DNA of 64,000 nt, taken from contig JAYPQK010000011.1 of assembly GCA_038131955.1 (NCBI GenBank), positions 154,382 to 218,381 on the forward strand, written 5' to 3'. Under the pieces are notes generated by a model, which worked only from the letters and a program-made list of their open reading frames with translations, had not been told where the DNA came from and did not search any database. Both the position numbers and the translations under genes were made by a program. Shown here in pieces: positions 10,301 to 16,808 of the stretch; the stretch's first letter is position 1, and the number at the start of each line of letters is the position of its first letter. Source of the DNA: SHAN690 sp038131955 (lineage in GTDB: Bacteria; Bacteroidota; Bacteroidia; Flavobacteriales_G; Salibacteraceae).

Positions 10301-10688
10301 TGGAACGACCATCGTCTGGATGATAGATGCGAGCAATACCGTAGTCGTGAAGTTCCTTGATCTCCTCAGGTAGGATAGTACCGCCTCCACCGCCAAAAAT
10401 GCGAATATGCTCTGCCCCTTTCTCTTTGAGTAGATCGTACATGTATTTGAAGTACTCCATGTGTCCACCTTGGTAGCTGGTCATCGCAATGGCCTGAGCA
10501 TCTTCCTGAATGGCCGTATTCACGACTTCCTCCACGCTGCGGTCGTGTCCGAGGTGGATCACTTCTGCTCCGGTGCTCTGGATGATGCGGCGCATGATGT
10601 TGATGGCGGCATCATGGCCATCAAAGAGAGAAGCTGCGGTTACTACGCGGATCTTATGCTTTGGTTGGTACGGTGCTGCTTGTTGCAT
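7323..10688 (-). CDS. icmF: Fused isobutyryl-CoA mutase (B12-binding + GTPase chaperone + mutase)
   Basis: A 1121-residue coenzyme-B12 enzyme interconverting isobutyryl-CoA and n-butyryl-CoA or related acyl-CoAs. Order: B12-binding domain (about 12-145, DGHDAA at 23-28), a MeaB-like G-protein chaperone (about 190-420, P-loop GTGGAGKS at 203-210), then the mutase barrel (about 520-1121). In the mutase substrate loop the sequence is GLFPFKREGEDPTRMFAGEGG. A Phe-rich segment replaces the Tyr-containing motif of methylmalonyl-CoA mutase, which favours IcmF over MutA. An earlier TTG start at 10715 falls inside the predicted -7 box, so the ATG at 10688 is preferred. It converges with the SDR fusion, six bases away. 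Likely cytoplasmic, in branched-chain acyl-CoA metabolism. Confidence 0.92.
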   Translation of the reverse strand: MQQAAPYQPKHKIRVVTAASLFDGHDAAINIMRRIIQSTGAEVIHLGHDRSVEEVVNTAIQEDAQAIAMTSYQGGHMEYFKYMYDLLKEKGAEHIRIFGGGGGTILPEEIKELHDYGIARIYHPDDGRSMGLQGMINDMLEKCDFATGMNLNGEVKHLSVKDKPSIARLISAAENNPDGFKEEMEKVRQLADKSNAPILGITGTGGAGKSSLVDELVRRFLIDFPNKTLAIVSVDPSKRRTGGALLGDRIRMNAIRNERVYMRSLATRQSNLALSKHVKEALSILKAAQFDLIILETSGIGQSDTEILDHSDASLYVMTPEFGAATQLEKIDMLDFADIVAVNKFDKRGALDAIRDVKKQYQRNHQMWDAKEEDIPVFGTIASQFNDPGTNTLYKAIMDLLVEKAGAKELTSTFEITDEMSEKVFIIPPNRTRYLSEISENNRAYDKWAKEQSEIADRLYALSRTIHEVGEGDLAKSLQEKFDEVKKDLDPHNWDLLQDFANQMQRYKDEFYTFTVRDKEIKVKTHTESLSHSQIPKVATPKYRSWGDILRWSLQENVPGQFPYTSGLFPFKREGEDPTRMFAGEGGPERTNRRFHYVSLGMPAKRLSTAFDSVTLYGNDPDHRPDIYGKVGNSGVSICCLDDAKKLYSGFDLSDPKTSVSMTINGPAPMLLGFFMNAAIDQACEKYIKANGLESKVEAKLKDLWDDKGLERPKYQGELPEGNDGLGLMLLGVTGDQVLDKDVYAKIKAETMSVVRGTVQADILKEDQAQNTCIFSTEFALRLMGDAQESFIAHKVRNFYSVSISGYHIAEAGANPITQLAFTLANGFTYVEYYLSRGMDINAFGPNLSFFFSNGIDPEYAVIGRVARRLWAKALKQKYGANPRAQMLKYHIQTSGRSLHAQEIDFNDIRTTLQALYAIYDNCNSLHTNAYDEAITTPTEESVRRAMAIQLIINKELGLAKNENPLQGSFIIEELTDLVEEAVLAEFDRITERGGVLGAMETMYQRGKIQDESLYYETLKHTGEFPIIGVNTFLSSKGSPTILPKEVIRATTEEKEYQISMLNRLHEAFGDRQEELLRGLQLAAINNRNMFEELLEVCKYCSLGQVTSSLFEVGGQYRRNM

Positions 10689-10712
10689 GAAACGTGCGGT
10701 TTGTGAGGCTTG

Positions 10713-10720
10713 CAAAAGTA
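10713..10720 (-). promoter_or_regulatory. Bacteroidal -7 box for icmF
   Basis: On the minus strand TACTTTTG fits TAnnTTTG. It lies 24 bases upstream of the ATG, implying a short leader. No clear TTG -33 element is visible at the expected spacing, so this is a partial match. Confidence 0.45.
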
Positions 10721-10777
10721 AGAAACCGCAATGGTATGGAAGGGTTCATCCTAACCCCAAGAATCGACTAGAACGTA

Positions 10778-11269
10778 TCACTCATTCACGGTAGGTACCT
10801 TCTTGCTGGATTTCTCCTCACGTGGTACTCCCGGCCGGTCGCCTGGCAAAGGCATCACGGATGCTCCTCCTTCACCATCCCTGGCTTTCTTCTGGCGCAT
10901 CTCACGCTTTGGTGGCTCCGGGATAGGACGACCCAATACTTTTCCTTCTTCAGGAGCATCCATCATCGGAGGAAGTTGGAGGATGTACTGATAATGGTAG
11001 TGATAGCTCTTCTTGTGCTTATGCGTGCTCACGCTGGTCGCCTTCACCTCATAACCCGCAGTTCGATAATTCTCAATGATGCGAATCAACTTTTGCTTTG
11101 CTGTCAGAATATCAACGAATTCCTCCGATTCGATCGTTTGTCGTGCCTCCATGATATGGATTGCGGCAGTGTTTTTACCAGAGTGTTCCGAATAGTCGAT
11201 GAACATGGTTTGCGCTTTCGAAGTGAACGAAAAAGCAAGAACAAAAAGGATGGATGCAATCGTTTTCAT
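10778..11269 (-). CDS. Secreted protein of unknown function with basic/proline tail
   Basis: A 163-residue protein from the ATG at 11269. A longer frame exists upstream, but only this start gives a standard signal peptide (MKTIASILFVLAFSFTSKAQ). The mature N-terminal half (about 20-100) is a small mixed alpha/beta domain ending in a His/Tyr-rich strand (KHKKSYHYHYQY). The C-terminal half is a disordered Pro/Lys/Glu tail. No family recognised; the tail suggests a periplasmic location. It is followed by icmF in the same direction after about 60 bases, but icmF has its own -7 box. Confidence 0.65.
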   Translation of the reverse strand: MKTIASILFVLAFSFTSKAQTMFIDYSEHSGKNTAAIHIMEARQTIESEEFVDILTAKQKLIRIIENYRTAGYEVKATSVSTHKHKKSYHYHYQYILQLPPMMDAPEEGKVLGRPIPEPPKREMRQKKARDGEGGASVMPLPGDRPGVPREEKSSKKVPTVNE

Positions 11270-11338
11270 ATCTACTAAAATTGAGGCGAAAGATAGATAG
11301 AGTTTCAACTCCATTCAATGCCTAAAATCATGTCCTAC

Positions 11339-13174
11339 TCAGAGCGGACCAAAGAGTCCATAGTCCCGATCTCTTCCTTGTTCTCCAGAGATCATGATGT
11401 GGTCGATCTGAATGCTATCGCCTTCCGGATTCCAGACATAGGCCTTCAGCGTACCGCCGGATTCAAAGCCAGGAAGTTCTTCCAGGTTCCCACCAATGAA
11501 AACCGTTTGGTTCGGGCCCGCCTGACGAAAATCTCGTAAGTGACTGGAGCGCCATGCTTCTCGGCCATCTTCTGATTTCCATTCATACACCAACTGGCTA
11601 CTACCCACCTTTCCCTTAAAATCTGCCATGACCTCAAAGAAGGTGTAGCGATCATCCCAGTCAGCCGCGAAGGTGTAGGATATGGCCCATCCAAACTCCT
11701 CGTCGGTCAACGCATGTGAAGCAGTATCTAAAGCAAGTACGGTTCCTGTGTTCATAGGAGCGCGAAGAAGGAAGTTAGCACCGGCCGTGTGATAGCTTCG
11801 TCCACTGAAAAAACTTGGATAATACCACTGAGCCGTGGTCAGGAACTCAGGAACCGAGGCCGGTGTGGTAACGATCACGAGTCCCTCGGTAGAAGTGGTG
11901 TCCAAGTAGTGACTCCACAACCCTTCGTTCCATATCGGTTCGATGAGCTGGACCTTACTAAAGTCAGCGATCCTTTCGCGCTCCAAAAATTCGGCCGCAT
12001 CCTGTCGGATATCCGCTACTACTTTGATCTTGATATCCTTGAATTCGTCGGGAAGCTCTGACCTCACATCCTCAACAAAGCGAAGCGGGTCTTGATATTC
12101 GGTTCGCAGATTATGCCCTACATGATCGCGCGGACCAAATAGGGTGTATCCTCCCAAGACGATGAATGAGAGGGAGATCAACTTGACCGTAGTGTTCTGA
12201 AGGTGTTCAGAGAAACTCGCTACCAATAATACCAAGAAAGGAAAGGTGAAGAACATGCTACCATAGTGCATCAAAGCGCTGACGGCGTGCGAATACCAAA
12301 AAGCGATCAAATAGGGAATAAGCCACATCCCTAGAAGAAGCATTCGATCCAGCCAGATCGATCGCTTCAGATCAAATTGAAGCATACCGCTCAGGATAAG
12401 AAGCAAGGCTAATCCGCCGACCAACCATGAGTAGTGAAAGCTGTAGGCAATGAGCTCCATCCAAAAGTCTCCTGCCGGAGGTTGCAACCAATCTCCAATT
12501 CCCCCTATGGAAAGATGTCCGAGTGTAATATTGAGATGAGGGAGCCACAACACAACGGCGATGAGGGCCCCGACGATCAAATACTTCAATTGTCGCCGGT
12601 CTGCTTTGAAGGGGGTTATCAAAAGACTCACCACCAGTACCTGTAGCAATGCGAAATAATGGGTGTATCCTGCTAGGGCTGCTGCTAGCGCGAAGGCAAC
12701 CAATTGTCCGTTCTTCTCCTCTTTCAGATAGCGCAACAGAAAAAGCGCTGCCAGTAGAACAAAGAACAATCCACAAGCATAGGGTCGCGCCCACTGGCTG
12801 TAGGTAACTCCGTACTGCAACACCGCCATCAAGGATGCAGAAACCCAAGCCGTACGGATGGAAAACATCGACCTTGCTAAAGCAAACATGACCCAGACCG
12901 ATGCGATACCCGTCAAAATGAATGGCAGTTTTACCACCCACGGGGAATATCCGAAGAGACCGGTCCAGACCCAAAGGAACCATTGCACTAATCCGGGGTG
13001 ACCATCAATACGGATCCCCTGATCGATGAGTTGATCGAAGGAATCAAATCGCGTACGGAGCAAAGCGCTGATCTCGTCGTGGTGGAAATCCATGACGGGA
13101 AATCCATAAAAACGTACGACAGCCGCGACGAAAAGAATGAATAAGAGAAACCGATGTGACTTGAACCAGCCCAC
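11339..13174 (-). CDS. GT-C membrane glycosyltransferase (family 39-like)
   Basis: A 611-residue integral membrane protein beginning at GTG. The first ~400 residues hold roughly ten transmembrane helices. The first extracytoplasmic loop has a DFHHDEIS acidic motif soon after helix 1, the usual place for the catalytic Asp/Glu of GT-C enzymes of the PMT/ArnT group, and an RPYACG segment follows near helix 4. The last ~210 residues form a soluble periplasmic domain. Such enzymes move sugars from polyprenyl-phosphate donors onto proteins, lipids or glycans on the outside of the membrane. The next gene upstream (a methyltransferase) ends three bases before this start, so the two form an operon. 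A GT2 enzyme at 14.5 kb could make the donor (inference). Confidence 0.82.
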   Translation of the reverse strand: MGWFKSHRFLLFILFVAAVVRFYGFPVMDFHHDEISALLRTRFDSFDQLIDQGIRIDGHPGLVQWFLWVWTGLFGYSPWVVKLPFILTGIASVWVMFALARSMFSIRTAWVSASLMAVLQYGVTYSQWARPYACGLFFVLLAALFLLRYLKEEKNGQLVAFALAAALAGYTHYFALLQVLVVSLLITPFKADRRQLKYLIVGALIAVVLWLPHLNITLGHLSIGGIGDWLQPPAGDFWMELIAYSFHYSWLVGGLALLLILSGMLQFDLKRSIWLDRMLLLGMWLIPYLIAFWYSHAVSALMHYGSMFFTFPFLVLLVASFSEHLQNTTVKLISLSFIVLGGYTLFGPRDHVGHNLRTEYQDPLRFVEDVRSELPDEFKDIKIKVVADIRQDAAEFLERERIADFSKVQLIEPIWNEGLWSHYLDTTSTEGLVIVTTPASVPEFLTTAQWYYPSFFSGRSYHTAGANFLLRAPMNTGTVLALDTASHALTDEEFGWAISYTFAADWDDRYTFFEVMADFKGKVGSSQLVYEWKSEDGREAWRSSHLRDFRQAGPNQTVFIGGNLEELPGFESGGTLKAYVWNPEGDSIQIDHIMISGEQGRDRDYGLFGPL

Positions 13175-13177
13175 GGA

Positions 13178-13852
13178 TCAGGACTTGGTAGCTTTTACGT
13201 AGATCGACTGATAATCGTCCTTTCGGGGAGGAAACTCCGGATACTTTGCAAGTAAAGCCGCCTCATCTACCCGCTCGACCTTCTCGAATCCTGCTTGCTG
13301 CAAGGTCCAGGTCAAAAGACCCTCATCAAACAGGTTTCGGTGTTCCAGCGCTTGGTGGAACATATCGTTCATGAAATGCTGATCCGGTAGTCCGCCAAGG
13401 TCCCAATGCGGAAGACGTTCCTGTCGATCCTTGATCATGTCAGTGTTATTATGTTCGATGTATGAGCGCGCTACCTTTTCCATGTCGGGGGTAGACAACC
13501 AGAGTTCTCCACCTGCGGACATACATCTATGACATTCTTTGAGCAAGGGAATGAGCTCGTCTTGAATGGTCAAATGTTCAATGACGTGCTGGCTCACCAC
13601 ATGGTCGAACTGCTGATCTTTGAAAGGAAGCTTTCCTATGCCAATATCTAGATTGAGATCGCTACCCACGAGATCCACATTGAGCCATCCCTTCAAGTGG
13701 CGATCGCCACATCCCAAATGGAACTTTTTCAGGTCGGTCTCGAAACGCTTCGGAGAGCCAACTCGACATCTCCAGCGCTTGAACTCATAGCTCAGCATAC
13801 GCGCCAATTCATACTGACGGATCGAAAGTTTTCTCTTTAGGAATGATTTCAT
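13178..13852 (-). CDS. Class I SAM-dependent methyltransferase
   Basis: A 224-residue protein from the ATG at 13852; an upstream start at 13927 would run into the promoter region of the divergent gene. The Rossmann methyltransferase core shows motif I FHLGCGD, an acidic motif II region (LNVDLVG), the segment FDHVVSQHVIEHL and the post-motif GGELWLSTPD. This is the Methyltransf_11/predicted SAM-methyltransferase type often found in surface-glycan loci. It is immediately upstream of, and three bases from, the GT-C glycosyltransferase, suggesting modification of a sugar or lipid carrier. The substrate is not identifiable. Confidence 0.8.
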   Translation of the reverse strand: MKSFLKRKLSIRQYELARMLSYEFKRWRCRVGSPKRFETDLKKFHLGCGDRHLKGWLNVDLVGSDLNLDIGIGKLPFKDQQFDHVVSQHVIEHLTIQDELIPLLKECHRCMSAGGELWLSTPDMEKVARSYIEHNNTDMIKDRQERLPHWDLGGLPDQHFMNDMFHQALEHRNLFDEGLLTWTLQQAGFEKVERVDEAALLAKYPEFPPRKDDYQSIYVKATKS

Positions 13853-14026
13853 AAACTTGTGGATACTACGGAGGCAAAGGTACGGATTCAACTCTCTGAA
13901 ACACGCGTCGTTTGTGACTTTTGTCACAGTTTACGAGTCAATTCGACGGCTGACAAATGTCATGTTTTAGGCCCTATCGCACCTCTACTTTCGTTCCGTG
14001 ATCAATAGCCAACAAAACAACTAATC

Positions 14027-14458
14027 ATGAAAAAAGACATTGTAATCTTGGGAGCCGGTACTGCAGGTACGATGATGAGCAATCACCTTCGCAAGGCCCT
14101 CAAGGATGACTGGAACATCACCGTCATCGACCAAAGAACTGAACACCATTACCAACCTGGTTACCTTTTCGTTCCTTTTGGAATGTATGAGCCCGAGGAC
14201 ATTGTAAAGCCCATCGAGAAGTTCATTCCCAAAGGAGTTGACTTGGTCTTAGGAAAGATCGATCGTATCTATCAGGATAAGGACCGTGTAGTAATGGAGA
14301 ATGGCAAGGAATTCAAGTATGACATCCTCAACATCGCTACAGGAACCGATATCGCTCCTGAGGAGATCGAAGGCATGAGTGGCCCACACTGGCACAAGGA
14401 TGTGTTTGACTTCTATAACCGTGCTCACGGTGAAGGAACCCACCTGATGTTCATCTGA
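14027..14458 (+). CDS. Truncated sulfide:quinone-oxidoreductase-like flavoprotein (N-terminal third)
   Basis: A 143-residue frame with a perfect FAD-binding Rossmann start (IVILGAGTAGTMMSNHL) and the HHYQPGYLFVPFG segment seen near the flavin in sulfide:quinone reductase-like enzymes. It also has the ATGTDIAPEEIEG strand that normally leads into the rest of the protein. Full-length relatives are about 370-430 residues; this one stops after about one third. A perfect intrinsic terminator begins 22 bases after the stop, so the missing two thirds are not simply in another frame. The quinone- and membrane-binding parts and the redox cysteines are absent. Probably a deletion remnant or a small FAD-fold protein with a new role; the clean frame and stop leave both open. 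Confidence 0.65.
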   Translation: MKKDIVILGAGTAGTMMSNHLRKALKDDWNITVIDQRTEHHYQPGYLFVPFGMYEPEDIVKPIEKFIPKGVDLVLGKIDRIYQDKDRVVMENGKEFKYDILNIATGTDIAPEEIEGMSGPHWHKDVFDFYNRAHGEGTHLMFI

Positions 14459-14480
14459 TCACAGAACATCGCTGAAATGA

Positions 14481-14508
14481 AAAAGCCCTTGAATTCAAGG
14501 GCTTTTTT
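14481..14508. terminator. Bidirectional intrinsic terminator
   Basis: A perfect palindrome, AAGCCCTTGAATTCAAGGGCTT extended by A's and T's (split here as AAGCCCTTGAA and TTCAAGGGCTT), with a T-run on each strand. It separates the truncated flavoprotein (plus) from the GT2 gene (minus), which ends four bases after it. Confidence 0.85.
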
Positions 14509-14511
14509 CGT

Positions 14512-15471
14512 TTACAGTCTTTTTGTTTCGAGGTAGTTATTCCGGTCAGGCGAAGACCTTGAAAGTAGTTCTCCCAAAAATCCAGAGAGGAACAGCTGCA
14601 CCCCGATGATCATGGTTGCCAAAGCAATATAGAACCATGGACGGTCCGTGATCAGCGGAGCCTTGATCTTTTCATTCAAGTAGTAGAGCTTCTCTAAACC
14701 CAAGTATAGAGTAAGGAAGAAACCGATGATGAACATGAGCGTTCCGATGAGTCCGAACAAGTGCATGGGCTTCTTGCCGAAGCGCCCCATGAACATGATG
14801 CTCAACAAGTCGAGCGGTCCATTGATGAAGCGGATCAAACCAAACTTGGTCGTACCATACTTCCGCTCTTGATGCTGGACCACCTTCTCACCGATGTGAT
14901 TGAACCCGGCCCACTTGGCGATCACCGGAATGTACCGGTGCATTTCTCCATACACCTCGATGGACTTAACCACATCTACTCGGTAGGCCTTGAGGCCACA
15001 GTTAAAGTCGTGCAAGTGGATGCCGCTCATTCTGCGCGTAGCCCAGTTGTAAAGCTTGGTGGGAATGGTTTTCGAAAGTGGGTCATAGCGCTTCCTCTTC
15101 CAACCCGAAACCAGATCCAATCCATCCTTGGTGATCATGTTATAGAGATCCGGGATCTCTTCAGGACTGTCTTGTAGGTCGGCGTCCATCGTAATGACGA
15201 CCTCGCCGTTCACAGCTTCGAAGCCCACGTTCAATGCAGCCGACTTTCCGTAGTTCCGCTTGAATTTGATCGCACGGACATTAGGATCTTTCTGATGCAG
15301 CTCCTCAATCACCTTCCAAGAACCATCGCGACTTCCATCGTCGATGAACCACACCTCATAGGTGTAGCCATGCTCATTCATGACCTTCCTGATCCAAGCA
15401 TGGAGTTCTGGAAGAGACTCCTCCTCATTGAGAAGGGGAATGACGATCGAGATGTTGGGTTGATTACTCAT
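14512..15471 (-). CDS. GT2 family polyprenyl-phosphate glycosyltransferase (DPM/GtrB-like)
   Basis: A 319-residue enzyme with an N-terminal GT-A domain: SIVIPLLNEEES start, FIDDGSRDGS for nucleotide-sugar binding, and MDADLQDSPE carrying the DXD-type metal ligand. Two C-terminal transmembrane helices follow (about 235-260 and 275-300). This fits enzymes that load a sugar onto undecaprenyl- or dolichyl-phosphate at the cytoplasmic membrane, making donors for GT-C enzymes. The ATG at 15471 is preferred to a TTG nine bases earlier. It overlaps the stop of the DUF4199 gene by eight bases, so the two are translationally coupled. Confidence 0.88.
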   Translation of the reverse strand: MSNQPNISIVIPLLNEEESLPELHAWIRKVMNEHGYTYEVWFIDDGSRDGSWKVIEELHQKDPNVRAIKFKRNYGKSAALNVGFEAVNGEVVITMDADLQDSPEEIPDLYNMITKDGLDLVSGWKRKRYDPLSKTIPTKLYNWATRRMSGIHLHDFNCGLKAYRVDVVKSIEVYGEMHRYIPVIAKWAGFNHIGEKVVQHQERKYGTTKFGLIRFINGPLDLLSIMFMGRFGKKPMHLFGLIGTLMFIIGFFLTLYLGLEKLYYLNEKIKAPLITDRPWFYIALATMIIGVQLFLSGFLGELLSRSSPDRNNYLETKRL

Positions 15472-16051
15472 CGTCTGCAAATGTCGGAGGTTTTTGTTTT
15501 AGAACCGCCGCCACGATCAAAGCGATCAGGAATCCTGAGGTGGTTTTTTGCCAAAAATCGGTAAGTGCCAGGTTGGATAGTCCGCGTTGCTCGAGCATCT
15601 CTACCTGAGCATCGATATCCAACAAGCCTTGCATTCCTTGTGCCTGTAGCATCTCCAATGCTCGGAGATCATAGGTATTCGCGAATTCCACGAAGCTCGC
15701 ATCAATCAAACTACCAAAGAGAAACATCATCATCGCGGCGAGCGATGAATAGATGAAGGTGAACATGACTCCTACTTGAAAGGCTTCTCCATATCGAATG
15801 AACCCTTCTCCTTCCTCGATCTTATAACGCTTGATCGCTCGATACATGAAGATGATGGGAATGATCACACCAAAGATCCGAACACCTCCAAAGGGGTGGA
15901 TGCGAATCGTGAGGCTCTCCTGCACGAAAGGATCGTCAAAATGGGCTAGCGGATACTCTACTCCCATCGCCAAGTAGAGAACCAAGAACCAACCAAATGC
16001 CACCAGGCCGGCGATGCTGCCACCGTTCAATATACTTATGTACTTCCCCAT
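15464..16051 (-). CDS. DUF4199 integral membrane protein
   Basis: A 195-residue membrane protein with four predicted helices (about 10-32, 55-72, 88-112 and 165-185) and a soluble loop between the last two. The overall layout and the GGVRIFGVIIP and YGEAFQVG segments fit DUF4199, a Bacteroidota family of unknown role. It sits directly upstream of the GT2 enzyme with overlapping ends, a frequent arrangement for this family. The coupling suggests an accessory to lipid-linked sugar formation (inference). Confidence 0.8.
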   Translation of the reverse strand: MGKYISILNGGSIAGLVAFGWFLVLYLAMGVEYPLAHFDDPFVQESLTIRIHPFGGVRIFGVIIPIIFMYRAIKRYKIEEGEGFIRYGEAFQVGVMFTFIYSSLAAMMMFLFGSLIDASFVEFANTYDLRALEMLQAQGMQGLLDIDAQVEMLEQRGLSNLALTDFWQKTTSGFLIALIVAAVLKQKPPTFADDE

Positions 16052-16066
16052 ACTCGAAATGCGTCA

Positions 16067-16074
16067 CAAATGTA
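16067..16074 (-). promoter_or_regulatory. Candidate -7 box for DUF4199-GT2 operon
   Basis: TACATTTG on the minus strand, 16 bases upstream of the ATG. A -33 TTG at standard spacing is not evident. It shares a 50-bp divergent control region with the SRP RNA promoter. Confidence 0.35.
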
Positions 16075-16097
16075 GCATTCAGGAAAGCATTATCCCC

Positions 16098-16127
16098 TTG
16101 CGAAACGTGCTTGTAGTTGTACCTTTG
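16098..16127 (+). promoter_or_regulatory. Bacteroidal promoter of the SRP RNA
   Basis: TTG at 16098-16100, a 19-base spacer, then TACCTTTG at 16120-16127. This is a full match to the Bacteroidota sigma-A consensus, with the RNA 5' end expected about seven bases downstream, where the SRP stem begins. Confidence 0.8.
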
Positions 16128-16134
16128 CACCCTT

Positions 16135-16236
16135 AAGGGCAAGTCTTACGACCAGCTCCTGGTGAACTCCCCAGGTCAGGAATGAAGCAAGGGTAGCCGG
16201 TCGTAGCGGTGCGATGTAAGTAGCTTGCCCTTTTTT
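16135..16236 (+). ncRNA. ffs: Signal recognition particle RNA, small bacterial type
   Basis: A roughly 100-nt RNA. The outer stem is AAGGGCAAG (16135-16143) pairing with CTTGCCCTT (16224-16232), followed directly by a run of T's that completes a terminator. The conserved domain IV signature is present: GGTGAACTCCCCAGG, then a GGAA apical loop, then ATGAAGCAAGGGTAGCC, which gives the asymmetric loops bound by Ffh. It targets nascent membrane and secretory proteins to FtsY/SecYEG. The size matches the short SRP RNA of Gram-negative bacteria. Confidence 0.92.
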
Positions 16237-16328
16237 CCTGCCCAATAGTCTGATCCTGTGGATGGAACCGTTGATAAGAACACCTCCCCCCTTCCCCATG
16301 CCCTGCAGCTGCTTTCTACCTCCGGTAG

Positions 16329-16808
16329 ATGATTTTACGTTCACTCTTTTTGCTGGCTCTCTTGCTTTCGATGATATCGTCGATGCAAGCCCAGCTGATC
16401 TTTAATAAGACGGAACACGACTTCATCTTCAGGAATACCGGAGACCAAGCCACCAAGATCCTATCGGTTCGATCTGTGATGCCTTCGCTTCAATTCATCT
16501 TTACCCGATCTGAAGTTCTTAGCGGAGAATATGGCTTTGTCAAAGTGAAAATCTATCCGGATTCTCTCGAAAAGGGTTTGTTTCACGACGAGGTATTCAT
16601 CACGATGAAATACGGCGAGGAGGTCAAGAGCGAAGTGCTATACATCAAAGCTACGCTCGATCCCTCTGGAAAGAAGCGCGACAACCGAGCCTTTGAGGAT
16701 GGGGCAATCAGCACGTCAGTAGAGGTGTCACCGAGCGATATCGAGACCATGGAAGGTTTCATTGGAGGCGATGGAAACCGCTCAGCGTTGATCAGCGGAT
16801 CACAGTGA
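16329..16808 (+). CDS. Secreted DUF1573-like protein
   Basis: A 159-residue protein with a signal peptide (cleavage after about residue 22, MQAQ). An Ig-like domain follows, beginning with FNKTEHDFIFRNTGDQATK, in the layout of DUF1573 (the D-G-I--G---------NTG pattern is partly kept). The GCGC-type cysteine motif of many family members is missing. The C-terminal ~45 residues are acidic and probably disordered. It lies about 90 bases after the SRP RNA, and its 3' end overlaps the convergent PNGase-F-like gene by 17 bases. Confidence 0.6.
   Translation: MILRSLFLLALLLSMISSMQAQLIFNKTEHDFIFRNTGDQATKILSVRSVMPSLQFIFTRSEVLSGEYGFVKVKIYPDSLEKGLFHDEVFITMKYGEEVKSEVLYIKATLDPSGKKRDNRAFEDGAISTSVEVSPSDIETMEGFIGGDGNRSALISGSQ

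Noticed and set aside
16090..16344. 84-codon minus-strand frame across the SRP RNA
   Set aside because: Covers a structural RNA and its promoter.
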